A DNA stretch of 64,000 nt from Gigaspora margarita (GCA_009809945.1 WTPW01000448.1:189126-253125); one strand, 5' to 3'. Shown: positions 47,041-58,689, counted from the first letter of the stretch. Notes: generated by a model from the letters alone, not told the origin. Translations and numbers: made by a program.

Positions 47041-49349
47041 ATAGTAAGGCCGGGTGTTATACTGTTTAAACACAGTTCGCAATGATGGTTGATCTTATCA
47101 AAAAGAGTATTATTGGTGCAAATGTTTTGTCGACCATAGATAAAGAACCTAACAGAGGATATTATACAAAAAATAAGTATTAAACCAAATTAAACCAAAT
47201 TATTATTTGGTTTACATAAATAAACGAGTGCATATAGAAAGATCTACGTTGAATCTCAAACAATTATTGACCCGATTAAGGAAAGAAATCCCTTACAAAG
47301 CTTTATTTACGTTCGTACAGTACATATTGACACAAGGAGATGAAACTGGTGGTGTGATTACACCGTAGACAATGGAAAGGTGCCACAACATATATGGTAA
47401 CAAATATCCAGTTCGGTATGCATGTGAATACGAGAACAAAAAAATTTACGCAAATTGGTAAATTCTAAAAGGACGTTTCATCATGATAAATTAAATTGAG
47501 AAGTATCCAACAATCAGTGTTTCATATATTATACCTGTGAGAATAGTTATAGTATTCAATTCACGCTATCAAATTTACATCTAAAGTTAAACCTTATATT
47601 TTATGTTACTTCTCAACCATGACAATAGAAATTGTTGTGATAAAAAACAATATTTTTTGATTAACAAGAGCATATTCATATTAATAAATATTGAATGTCT
47701 CAATCTCATTCTTTCTTAATGGCAGTAGAAGAGACGAATCTTCTTTCAGAGTTTTACTCCTTTGTCTTCTAAATACCATATTCATCTTTTTTTTTTTTCT
47801 TTTTATTCTCAGATATGTATAATTTCAATCCTCCTTTTTTCGCTGAGTTATATATGTTTATTGTTACGGTTAGCATTTAATATAATACAGTATTATAGCT
47901 AAGTGAGTACTAACATGAATACATATATAATTTAAATCGCAGGAGGAAATGTTTAAGAAAACAGCAAAAATTTTGAACGTTTATCATACTAATAATTGCA
48001 AAGTACTGTATATACTATTTTATTTACATATCATAATTTCTGAATTAAGACACTTTAAATTAAATATAGCAATAGTGAATAGTGCAAATTTTGATGAATT
48101 CAAATCATTAAATTTACACTATATGTACTTTATTCAGGTCTAAATTTTCGTTTTTCTACTCAGTTTGAAATTGTAAATTATCTTGGGATTAAAATCGAAA
48201 TTCTATTAAAAAGTTGATACATAATGGAGCTTTCGGAGTAGAGCCAAATTCGAAAAATATGCGTATAATTTTGAGCTAATCAGTGAATCGGTCAAACTTT
48301 TGCGGTTTGATTGCTTCATGATATCAGGTGAATATCCAAAAACAATTTTTTTTTATACGGATCGATTTCCATTTGTAATGGAATAATTTAACTCGTACCA
48401 AAATTTATTATTTTGATTTCCGGTGCAGTCCCTATAGTTCATTTATAGTAATAGGTACAATACGTTACCAATTGGTAATGTTACAGGGTGAATTGGACAG
48501 AACTTTATTTATATAATACAAATGGTTATAAGGCAATTCGCCAGAGGCGTGACTTGGTGATTTAATATGATTTTTAGAGAAATGGTTTATATAAGTATTT
48601 GATATAATTAGAAAGTCATTTTATTTATTTATAAAATGTGTAATCCGAAGATTCTTATTAACAGTAGCGAAACTACTTCCTTTTTTTACTTTTCCCAATA
48701 CTAGAGAAATTGAGAAATTTTTAAGTCATACGTTCTTTTTACCTCACCTGACTTTAACATGCCATGTATAACAACGATTTATGGCGTGTCTTATCATGAG
48801 ATTTTGAATTATCATATAATGCAAATCGCCTCCAAGGTAAGGCTAAGCCTTGTGCATATCAATCATACTAGATTATGCACAGCCTTTAATGACAAGCGAT
48901 GTCGCTGTTAATGTGGCGTAGGGTAATCGGCTATTTATTTAGTTAAATAATATTGTTATTATAATTTGCAGTTTTTTTTCAATTTCAAAAACTAGGCTTA
49001 CCTCGGCCGAAATTGGTATTAAAATTTCCAAAATGGAACAACATTGAACTTTTTCATGCAAAGTGGATAATCTAAACTTTTTGTATCACTATTTGCGTTG
49101 TGTAACTGTGACTAATTAAATTCTTAATTACGTAATTTTATCTGAAAGGTTCTATCGTTATGACGTAATTCTTTTTTTTCCTTTTTTCCTTTTATTACAT
49201 ATACAAAAATATGAAAACATGAAAATAACAAACGCAGATAATTGCCGATTCTACCGCAATTAGAAATGCGCTAAAGCCTGATCTAATTGATTACTAACCT
49301 ATGTGTAACCTAAATTCACGTGACAATATAAAATATAATATACGACGCT
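47041..49349. other. AT-rich intergenic DNA, no gene supported
   Basis: The frame at 47949-48143 is AT-driven. No terminal repeats, tRNA or domain were recognised. Confidence 0.4.
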
Positions 49350-50320
49350 TTAGACGATGCCTACAAGGGGCAATCATTGCATTCGTTACAAAAATTGCAG
49401 GGATACCACAATTACGAGAGTACAAAAAATAATAAATAAAATAAAATAAACAAAATAAAATGGAAAAAAATTTAATTGCCTTTTACGCCTGGTTTAATAA
49501 GGTTCTAAATTAAGCCGTTCTAATGTTTAAATCTCTAAAGATACACCCTAAAGTGTATTCATATACAGGCCAAAATTCGTTAATACGGTTTCAAATGAAT
49601 AACTTGTGACCCAAAATTATTTAGCCATATGTCCTAACATGAAATAATCAGTTTGTCGAAATAAGACAGACTTTCAGCAATACAAAGATGGAACCAATTA
49701 TTGACCATACGACCAACTACATAAATAATAAACAAGGAAATAATTGTAATGAACATATGACATTTGCTGACTAAACTTAATATTGTTTATGGAAAGTAAA
49801 ATATGATTTAAATCAAATTATCTAATATGCTTAAAATAAAATGAGCAACTTGAATAAAAGTTTAACAAAGTTTTATGGAAATAATAAAAGGTTTGGCGTT
49901 TCTGTTCGATATAAAAGATTAACAAGAACAAAAATAATTGACAATTAAATTAATATTCAATTAATGTGGAACTTAAACCGACGCGTTATTTGCAATAATA
50001 CACGATTAATATGTGCTTATTAAAATCATTGGAATAATTAAAATGCATAAATCAATTGATTATGCGTATCTGTTCATTCATTCATTCATTCTTGTGTATG
50101 TTTACGGACTTTAGCGAAATTACTGTGCTCTGATAACAATTTTAAAATCAGGGTGTTTGATTTAGGATTAGGGTCAAGATCGAGGGAAGAGTTGTCAAGA
50201 AATGATATAGATCCCTTTGTATAACATTACTTTACAAACCCTAAATTAAATTTAATGATCTCATATGATACGATAGTTTATTCATTATTACAAAGTATAA
50301 ATTTCTAATTTTGAACATCT
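49350..50320. repeat. Diverged duplicated segment, partner of 14480-15570
   Basis: Same order of landmarks as the partner, from CCCTGCAATTTTT and the T-rich stretch through TTCATTCATTCATT and ATAGATCCCTTTG to TCTCATATGATA. The candidate exon of the other copy is deleted or altered here. Confidence 0.65.
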
Positions 50321-51192
50321 AATATTGATCATAGCTATTTCATTGATGGTGTTACAAATCGTCAAAATGTTTAAATCGATTAGTGGTTAATTGATGATCC
50401 ACGAATAAACGAGAATTTGTATTAATAAAATCTATAGCGACACATATAAAATATTAAAAACAGCATTCCTGACTAAGTAAAGTTAATTTTTTATTAAGCT
50501 AATATTTTGTGAGCTTCTAATGAAAGTTGTAGAGCTAGTTTTTGTGATTCTAATGATAGTAAGATCAGTAAGATTATTTAAATAGATAAAAAATTATAAG
50601 TAATTTAAATTAAAATTTTTTTATAATACTATAGGAATCACGATTCCTGTATTAACATTTTTTACTATGATTTATTATCAATCACGTGTAATAATTGATT
50701 GGTCGGTTATACAAATTGTGATTTGTTTACATATCAAAATTGTCATTTCTCGAATAATCACATCAATGAGTCGTATGAGCAACTAATCGATTATTTTCGA
50801 TAAATTTAATCGATAATAATCAGTGACGGTGTTTATTATCATTAAGTATCCCTATCAAAAATAATGATAATGCTACTAATCATTACTAACAATAAATGAT
50901 AATCAATAAATTATTCATCGATATCTAATGATAGCTGATAGCAGTGTATAAAATCTGATCCCAAAAGTATGTGAATCTTGTGCACATTGTACACATAATT
51001 TATGTGAACAAATTAAAATTTGTGCACTATATAACTTTGCTATATTAAATTAATATAGAGAAATTTAAATATATATACACTGGCTGATAGTGTTTATAAT
51101 CGTAATCGATAATGCTAACTACAGAACTATTGATTTAGTAATTAATAAATGAATATTATCAATGAATTATTTATCGATATCTAACTCTAATA
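50321..51192. other. AT-rich intergenic DNA
   Basis: Repeated ATAATGATAAT / ATTATCATT words and the phrase GTGTTTATAATCGTAATCG against GTGTTTATTATCATTAAG suggest decayed elements, but no boundaries can be set. No gene seen. Confidence 0.4.
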
Positions 51193-51195
51193 TTA

Positions 51196-51507
51196 GGCCA
51201 CGCCAAGTTGATTTTTCGTTTTGCATTACCCGCCGACTCATTTTTTCAATTTTTCGAATTTTTTTTTTTTTTTTTAGATTCCAATTGTGCCAATTGTTCG
51301 ATTTTTGACATTGTTTTTTTTCGATAGAACTGACGAAAAAATACGATTGCCGATCCAATTTTTTTAATTACTTGTGCAAAATGAAAAATTAACCTTGCAT
51401 AACCTTATATATGAACATTATTCTGCTAATTTACAGTAAATTAAAAAAAAAACCGACCTACCGATCCATGTTTTCAGATTCCATGCGATGCAAAACTTTG
51501 CGCGGCC
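51196..51507 (+). mobile_element. Harbinger-like composite MITE, 312 bp, exact TTA target duplication
   Basis: The left end GGCCACGCCAAGTTGATTTT and the right end GATGCAAAACTTTGCGCGGCC are flanked by TTA on both sides. A third, internal end (CAAAATGAAAAATTAACCTTGCATAACC at about 51378-51405) is in the same orientation as the right end, so the element is a composite of a full unit plus an extra right arm. This is the best bounded copy of the family also seen at 6525, 6808, 7552, 32830 and 33942. TWA duplications and GG-starting ends are the PIF/Harbinger signature. Confidence 0.88.
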
Positions 51508-51510
51508 TTA

Positions 51511-52055
51511 TAGTAATATTGATATAAATCGATTGGTAATACCCCTATCGATAGAAAAATTGTTATAGATAGAAATCGATCGTAATATCCTTGTCGATAG
51601 AAATCGATACTGTAACGGTTGTTTTGGGAGAGCGATAAAATAATATAGACAATAGTGCCAATTTTAAATTCCAACCGATTACGGGGAGAGAGATACAAAT
51701 AGGCGAATTTGTAGTACGTGGAGACCTAAGGGATGATATATCAATAAATCACCACAATAAAATAAAGACGCTAACGCTGATGATGTTATTATGGGGGATA
51801 TCAATAATTGATATCAGTAAAATAATAAAAAAGTCCTATATGAATGGATAATGGGGTATCGTAGGGGTTGGTTCCGGTCAGGTTATATCTAAGTGGATTC
51901 GATTTGGAAAGTTTGGAAATTTCCCGCAGGTGCAGGAATTTTATTTGGAGAGTAAAATGGGTTTTAAAAACATCCAGCTGATACTGGGGAATCTAAAGAA
52001 ACAACGTTTATCGTACAAGTATTTAAACTAAGAAGACTTGACTATAAGCTAAAGG
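51511..52055. other. Intergenic DNA, no gene supported
   Basis: Repeated GATAGAAATCGAT words lie at 51530-51610. The frame at 51474-51698 begins in the MITE and has no recognisable features. Confidence 0.4.
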
Positions 52056-52058
52056 TAA

Positions 52059-52286
52059 GGCCAGACCAAGTTGATTATGTGTTTTACATTACCCCCCTCT
52101 CCCCTCCAGGAGAGGGGGGAGGGTGGTTCATATAGTAAAATTTTAAAAAAATTTTTTCCGATTTGTTCCGTGACTATATAAAAATTTTTTTCCAAAATAT
52201 TCCGTAGTACTATGTATATCTATCTAAATTTTTTTTACTATGAGGGAGGGGGGGTAATGTAAACACATAATCAACTTGGTCTGGCC
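52059..52286. mobile_element. Harbinger-like MITE, 228 bp, exact TAA target duplication
   Basis: The ends GGCCAGACCAAGTTGATTATG and CATAATCAACTTGGTCTGGCC are perfect inverted repeats at the tips, and the arms continue through TGTTTTACATTACCCCCC, about 45 bp. TAA stands on both sides. A CCCCTCCAGGAGAGGGG palindrome lies just inside the left arm. The same left end appears at 38012. Confidence 0.92.
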
Positions 52287-52289
52287 TAA

Positions 52290-52692
52290 CTCAATACGAT
52301 TCACGTGATCAATTCGAAGGATTAACAAGGCGGGGATATGCCGGATTCGAGTCTTAATAAAACCGATTCGAGGTTACAAGTTAATTCAGTTCGTCGAATT
52401 GAGTTAAGAATAATTATTAAAGTTAAAGTCGAATTCGGGAATCATACAATTCAGATAAGTATATTTTATTAGTTTTAATTTTTTTAGTGGCGAGAACTGC
52501 CTAGACTTTATTAAAATTTGTGGGCTTATATACATTTTACTTTCCTGGAGTGTTTACGCTACAATTTTAACGTCTACGTTAATAATTTAGCGCTTACAGG
52601 ATAATTTAATGTGAACGCTATTAATTCAACGTCAGCGCGAAAAATTTAGCGTTGACGCGAAATTAAATGCACTGCACTTTCCCCGCCACATG
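52290..52692. other. Intergenic DNA
   Basis: No gene seen. Repeated AACGTCAGCGCG / AGCGTTGACGCG words occur at 52625-52665. Confidence 0.4.
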
Positions 52693-52694
52693 TA

Positions 52695-52809
52695 CCGTAA
52701 AGTCTCGAAATAACGCGCAGGGGTGAAATTACAATCTTCGGCCCCATTAAGCTTAATTCGGGCCAAGATTCGAAATAACGCCCATGCCCGCTATTTCGAG
52801 ATTTTACGG
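52695..52809. mobile_element. Mariner-like MITE, 115 bp, TA-flanked
   Basis: CCGTAAAGTCTCGAAATAACG and the reverse complement of CGCTATTTCGAGATTTTACGG are inverted ends with TA outside each. The interior is GC-richer (GGCCCCATTAAGCTTAATTC). It shares the terminal CCGTAAA with 12398-12657. Confidence 0.75.
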
Positions 52810-52994
52810 TAATTTCCTTATTTGTATAACTAATTGTTTCTATCGTAAGTACGACATATAGATAAAATAATAAACAAATAAAAAAAATAAATAATAATAT
52901 TTATAAGAAAAATATAAAATTTTCGAAATCATTATTTGAATGCATTAAAATATAGATAATTGATAATTATCGATTTCTGGTTTTATCAATGGGG

Positions 52995-53253
52995 GTGTTG
53001 CGAATCGATAGGTAACTCCAGATAAGACAAATATTTATCAGTTTAAAAACTTTCCTAATGTTACAACGATTAACCAATTAATCGATCAATTGATAAGTTA
53101 TAACCAATCGATTAATCGATTATTTGCAACTAATTACCTAATTAATCAGTTAGTAATAATTCTTTAACCGAGTAGTTATTATCTAAAAAGTTCAATCGAT
53201 TAGTTGTCAATTAATTAACTATCCGATTTTTTTCATTTTTCGATTTGTAACAC
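52995..53253. mobile_element. Probable MITE with GTGTTRCRAATCGA ends
   Basis: GTGTTGCGAATCGATAGG at the left and the reverse complement of TTTTTCGATTTGTAACAC at the right are inverted. The interior is rich in AATCGATTAATCGATT words. A related left end, GTGTTACAAATCG, occurs alone at about 50350. No clear target duplication. Confidence 0.5.
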
Positions 53254-53580
53254 TAATGTAATTTTATGTGTGTCCGGTCGGCAATCTCATTTTCGTATAA
53301 GAATGACAAATTAATTAACAATGTTTTATGAACGAACTCTTTTATTTATTATGTGTTACGTGGGTATTTTCAGTGATAAAAACTCCGTTAAAATACATTA
53401 TTATAACTCATATCTATTTATTCATCCAATGAGTTAAGCAATTTTTATCATATTGAAGCAATCAGGATTATTAATAAAACTAAAATTCACTATAAATTTT
53501 AAACTCTTTAAATCGAAAGGATGCGACTTCATTATATTGAAAAATTGAATTAATTTCACTATAAATTAGGTTTAGCAGTT

Positions 53581-53910
53581 CCGTTAATTTCACCGACAGC
53601 TTAGTTCACCAACAATTATTTTACAGACAAAATTATTTTATCGACAATTAATTACCGACAAGTTCATTTCACCAGCAATTTATTTCGCCGAAAGCTTATC
53701 TCACAAATAAGGTAATTCTAATCAATGTCATTAAGGTTAGGGTAGAATTAGAGTTATGACTAGTGTAATTTATAAAAGAAGCTTGTCGATGAAATGAGCT
53801 ATCGGAGTGTCGGCAAAATAAGCTGTCAGTGGATTAATTTCCGGTAAAATATTCTTGTCTGTAAATCAATTGTCGGTGTCAGTGAAGTGACTGTTGGTGA
53901 AATGACACGG
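53581..53910. mobile_element. Foldback MITE of CACCGACAA words, about 330 bp
   Basis: CCGTTAATTTCACCGACAG (left) and the reverse complement of CTGTTGGTGAAATGACACGG (right) are inverted. Words such as TTTCACC, CGACAA and AGCTTAT recur along both arms in opposite orientation. A GGTTAGGGTAG stretch lies in the centre. Confidence 0.6.
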
Positions 53911-54258
53911 ATTCTTAAATTAGTAGCTATATTCTCCTTGTGATCATTTCTTGATCAACGATACTTGTAGACTTTATAATCGACCAATTTCCTTAGTGCA
54001 TAACTAGTTCAATCATTGTCATATGTTAGTTTACAATGGATAAATTACTTCAATCGTGTAACTTATCTTTATTAATTGTTTCAGTTGTGAAACAATGGTT
54101 TATGCTTAAGTGTTTTTGCAAGATACATGTATGCATATATATACATGTGTATTTAGCTGCAGTAAATAACAAAATGAATTTGCATTATACGCAATGTCCA
54201 CTAAGTTTTTACCTTTTTCAGAGTGATGTATTAGAATTTACCAGGAACGACGTATGAT
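53911..54258. other. Intergenic DNA
   Basis: It starts with a weak third copy of the segment at 16144 and 37231. No gene supported. Confidence 0.4.
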
Positions 54259-54408
54259 ATACATGGAGTATGGTTTACTAGAAATACATAGAGTATGGTT
54301 TACTAGAAATACATAGAGTATGGCTTACTAGAAACACATAGAGTAGGTTTACTAGAAATACATAGAGTATGATTTACTTAAATACATAGAGTATGGTTTA
54401 CTAGAAAG
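54259..54408. repeat. 25-bp minisatellite, six copies
   Basis: The unit ATACATAGAGTATGGTTTACT then AGAA repeats six times with few changes. Low divergence indicates recent expansion. Confidence 0.85.
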
Positions 54409-54879
54409 TGGTGTGTAAATGCTGGACGTCTGATTGGATGCCATTTCTCATGATTTTGTCTTATGATTATTTCGATCATCTTATGTTGTCGGATTTCGGG
54501 TTGGACCGAAAATTTTACAATAAAAAATATAAATTACTTTAAGGCTCAGGTTGTGACTTTGTCTTATAATTGTGGTTTATTAGCAAATTAAAGTAGTGTA
54601 TCTTTTTTGCATCTGATTGGGTGACCTATTCTTGTGACTTCTATTGGGATTTCTATATCAATTCTTTTATATAGCAAGAAACGCCAAATTTGTTACGGGC
54701 AACACAACTTACGATTGGCTAATTTTATGCAGACAATCACGTGTAATATCAATGATTGGCCAATTAAACGCATTTACTAATTTCTTCCAAGTTTCTATTG
54801 GTCATCAGCAAGCCGTATTTCTGATTGGACGAAACTATGACCTCTGAATCAAGATGTAAATATACTATCATCATTTTAT
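54409..54879. other. Intergenic DNA
   Basis: Contains scattered CAAT-type words such as GATTGGCTAATTTTA and GATTGGCCAAT. The frame at 54644-54847 is unsupported. Confidence 0.35.
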
Positions 54880-55880
54880 CGCGTTTTTAGTATCATTACG
54901 GTAATTTTTTCATCGTTTACATAGTTTTTATTGTTTTATTTCTTTCTATTGTCGTTTTATGGTGTTCATTTTTGTCTCTTTCATGGCTTTACAGTGTTTA
55001 CTTTTGTCACATTATGGGTGCTTTCTTTATAACGATTTCTTTGTCACTTTTTTCATTGCTTTATGGTGCTTTCTTTTGTTGATTTATGGGCTTTTTTTCA
55101 TCATATTATAGTGCTTTTTTTTGGTGATTTCGTTCATGTTGCTTTATACTTTTTTTCATTATTTTATTATAATTTATTTTGTTTCATTGTTTCATAATGC
55201 TCCTTTTCATTATTTTACAGTATTCATTATTTTTATAATTTATTTTGTTTCATTGTTTCATAATGCTCCTTTTCATTATTTTACAGTATTCATTATTTTA
55301 TGTTACTTTTTTTGGCTACTTTATAATGACTGTTACGTTATTTTATGCTGCTTTCTTTTCTCACTTTATGGAGCTTTTTTTTTGTTATTTATGGTACTTT
55401 TCTATCACTTTATAGTATTTTCTTTTATCATTGATAGTGGGATTAAATATAATATAGGCGAGACCTTAATAAATAATCAATTTGATTTAGAGTAGGTGTC
55501 ACCTATACAATATTTAATCCTTATGATTTCTTTTATCATTTTATGGCATTTTCTTTTGTGTTTTCTTTCATCACTTTATTGTGCTTATTTTGTCATTTTA
55601 AAATGCTTATTTTATTATTTTATCTTGTATTTTTTTGTAATTAATGCTCTTTTTTATTAAAATCATGTAGGTTTTTAGTGTATTCTTTCTTTAATCAAGT
55701 TTTTTTGTTAGTGTATTTTTTTGAGAATTTTAGTATGTACTGTATTTTGTTAGGATTGGTTGATTTTTTTATTGAGCATTTTTTCTTGACTTAGTAGGGT
55801 CTTTATGAGATTTCTTTATTGGGTTTAGCATAATCTTATTATTAGTTTAGTAAGATTTTTTATTTTTTTGTTGGTTTTTT
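54880..55880. repeat. T-rich degenerate minisatellite with a 66-bp tandem duplication
   Basis: Words of the type TTTTATGGTGCTTTCTTTT recur every 25 to 35 bases over the stretch. At about 55163-55296 a unit of about 66 bp containing TTTCATTGTTTCATAATGCTC is duplicated exactly in tandem. The open frame at 55121-55495 is only this repeat. Confidence 0.7.
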
Positions 55881-56130
55881 ATAATATACAGTTATGCCTA
55901 AGTTATATCACCCTTTTTTTCTATAGATGAACAATATATAAAACATGTAAAAACATATAAAAAAAAGTAAATTATCTTGCTTAAATATGGGGATATAACT
56001 CAAGGTGGGATATAACCTAGTGGGAATATAACCAAGCCATGACTGTATAAGTATTTTTTAAAAAAACAATTAACTAGTTTTACTTTAAACTTTTATATTA
56101 TAAAATTATTCATATAATATAGCAATAGTA
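55881..56130. other. AT-rich intergenic DNA
   Basis: Contains short direct words (GGGATATAACTC, GGGATATAACCTAG, GGAATATAACC). No gene. Confidence 0.4.
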
Positions 56131-56144
56131 AGATAGTATTTTTT

Positions 56145-56779
56145 ATTTTAACCTAGTTACTATGTACTAGGGGCGCAGCTGGCACCTCTTTTATTAAGGT
56201 CAATTTTTGTCCTAGGACCCTGCGAACAAGGTCCCTACATTGGTACACTTTTGTAATGATCTACATATATGTATCTATTTCTACTGTGGCTAACCAGTAC
56301 TAAGCCTTCCTTTATTTATTTTATTGTCCCAACCAGTTTCAACTGGCTGACCCATTTTACTACCATGGGATTTAACCAGAACCTTTCTTAAATCATTTTT
56401 CATATCCAACCAGAGGTATCTAGCAGTGTCTTCAGCTCCTGACCCATTCTGATTCTTCTAGAACTTTTTTGTCCCCAAGGTGGAATTTGGCAAATACCCA
56501 ATTAGAGCAGACTACTCCACGTTCCATCCAATTTCTCCTGGAACAGTCATCCTTCTGTTTCAGATAAGATCCAATTGATTGACAGGAAATATAACAGCAA
56601 TGAACCCAATGACAATGTGGCTGTGCTATCCAAATGTGGTCCTAACAACCTGGTTCAAGTAATCCACTTTGTGATCTTATATAGCAATTCTGTTATCTCT
56701 AAGACTTGAACTAGTGATCTTGCATTTAAATTGGCTAATGTCCTGGGAGTGCAACCACTACACTATCAGCCTGCAGGAC
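56145..56779 (-). mobile_element. tRNA-derived SINE, 635 bp, exact 14-bp target duplication
   Basis: On the minus strand the high-coordinate end begins GCTGATAGTGTAGTGGTTGC and contains an A box (TAGTGTAGTGG, 56755-56765) and, 43 bases on, a B box-like AGTTCAAGTCT (56702-56712). That is the layout of a tRNA-derived RNA polymerase III promoter. The body has higher GC content than its surroundings and no open frame. The direct repeat AGATAGTATTTTTT lies exactly at both edges (56131-56144 and 56780-56793), as expected for target-primed retroposition by a LINE partner. No long poly(A) tail is present. The length is large for a SINE, so part of the body may come from another element. Confidence 0.85.
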
Positions 56780-56793
56780 AGATAGTATTTTTT

Positions 56794-57590
56794 TAAAAAA
56801 ATTAAGTAAATTGTTATTATAAGTTGTAATATTTTGTTATTCCAATATTATAAAATGATGCCCATATGCCAATGTTCCTTTTATACTATCTAATTAGACA
56901 ATTTTGCACACATGTGCATAACATGGATTAAAATCAAAAATATTACCCAAATATCATCTAATAATCACTATAGGCAATTGTAGGCTGATATGTTATTGGA
57001 TATAAGCTAATTGATAGGTATAAAAAAGACGATATGCTGAAGATTTTAGCAAAATATGTTACATATTAGCCTAGTATATAAAAAAAATATCCAAATATCA
57101 GTAAGAATATTTAGAAAAGATAATAGACAGATAGTTTTAAGATTTATTAAAGATAATTTAATAATAGATATCATAAGCTAATATTGTGTCAGCTATTTAA
57201 TAAAAAATTTTTATCTATTTGTCTAATATAATACTAATATTTTAAATTATTTCTAAAAATTAGAATATTGCCTTAATATTGCTAGAATGATATAATATTA
57301 TTATTAAAAGCAATTTTGGCTAATAGCTTAAAGATAATTAGTGATTATGAGAAGATAATATTTGGCTATTAATTAAAATTTTATCTTATTTTATATGATA
57401 TTATACCAATGTATTAAACTATGAGATTGCATACTTGATTTTCATCATATATTATTTTATTAAAGAGATATTTGACTGATATAATATATATATAATGATA
57501 TTTTAATATGATTTTTCATATAATAACTAATTTTATAATAATTTAGTACTTGTAATTAAGAAGATATATTACTAATAATATAAGTTGCTA
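56794..57590. other. AT-rich intergenic DNA
   Basis: No gene. Repeats of AATATTAGCTAATA-like words only. Confidence 0.4.
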
Positions 57591-57594
57591 TTAT

Positions 57595-57935
57595 ATATAA
57601 GTAATGTATTGGCCTACTAATAATATAAAAATTTTAGATAAAATATAGCTGTTTAAACTAATAAAAATAAGTTGGATTGTTTTATGAGCAATGTATAGTC
57701 TACTGATAATATAATTTTTTGGATGATATATTACTGTTTTAATAAACAGATAATATAAGTTGGTTTGTTATATAAGTAATGTATTGGTCTGCCAATAATA
57801 TAAAATTTTTAGATAATATATTACTGTTTTAAAAAAATAATATACTTTGGTTTGTTATATGAATAATATATCAGCTGGCCTAACCAATAATATAAAATTT
57901 TTGAATGATATATTACTGTTTAAACTTAGAGTAGA
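57595..57935. repeat. Satellite-like tandem array, four units of about 88 bp
   Basis: The phrase GTAATGTATTGGTCTGCCAA followed by TAATATAAAATTTTTAGATA and ATATTACTGTTT recurs near 57600, 57688, 57776 and 57861. Units are moderately diverged. Confidence 0.75.
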
Positions 57936-58015
57936 GACATTTATTACTGATTTTTTTAGAGAAAAGGGGTCAGAGAGATTATCAGATGCAATATTAATAT
58001 AGTAGGGTTCTGCAA

Positions 58016-58220
58016 TTCGATTTGATTCAATTTGATTCGATCAAATATTTGATCTCAAATCAAATTCAAATACAAAAATTTCAAATCAAATCAAATTCAA
58101 ATTGACAAAATATTCGATTTGATTCAGAAATATTTAAATAAAAATTACAAATTAATTTGATTTGATTTGATTTGATTTGATCAAATCAAATTCAAATCAA
58201 GAGCTTATTCAATTTAATCC
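58016..58220. repeat. TTTGATTTGA / TCAAATCAAA simple-sequence palindrome
   Basis: Repeats of TTGATTYGAT and their complement ATCRAATCAA alternate, with switches of strand near 58045, 58110 and 58175, so the stretch is largely self-complementary. Confidence 0.7.
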
Positions 58221-58486
58221 AATTCAAATATGCCTAATATTTGATTCTATTCAACTTTGAGTTACCCAATAATATAGTATTATAAGCCAATCAAAATTGC
58301 CCAAAATAACTATATAAAATTTTTAATAATAATAATAATTAAAAAATATAAAATTTAATTTTATATTAATCATGCTATGATTTTTTACAATTACTAATCC
58401 AAAATTAGGTAAAAATTTTTTTGAAAATATAAATAATACAGTGGTCTACCATATTATTGTGAACACTTTTTAAAAATTTATACAGG
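58221..58486. other. AT-rich intergenic DNA
   Basis: Nothing recognised apart from an AATAATAATAAT run near 58326. Confidence 0.4.
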
Positions 58487-58494
58487 GCTAAATA

Positions 58495-58677
58495 AGGACC
58501 CCGAAATATACATAGATAGGTCAGGTTAATTATAGGGTTACTAAAAAAGGAAAGATCTGCAGAAAAAAAAACTTTAAAAATAAGCAAAAAATTACTATAA
58601 ATGGAAAAGTTCTGCATAATAAACCTCAAAAATAAGCAAACTCATACCTGACCTATCTATGTATATTTTGGGGTCCT
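58495..58677. mobile_element. MITE, 183 bp, exact 8-bp target duplication
   Basis: AGGACCCCGAAATATACATAG and CTATGTATATTTTGGGGTCCT are inverted ends, and pairing continues through ATAGGTCAGGT. The duplication GCTAAATA is exact (58487-58494 and 58678-58685). The 8-bp duplication points to hAT, although the end sequence differs from the TAGTGATG type. The open frame over it (58405-58629) is a by-product. Confidence 0.88.
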
Positions 58678-58689
58678 GCTAAATATCTA

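Noticed and set aside
55121-55495. 124-codon frame rich in F, I and Y with a repeated segment
   Set aside because: It is a translation of a T-rich minisatellite; the repeated segment is the 66-bp tandem duplication.
56690-56780. Functional tRNA gene
   Set aside because: The A and B boxes are present, but the stems do not form a complete cloverleaf and the unit is bounded by a retroposition target duplication, so it is a SINE head.
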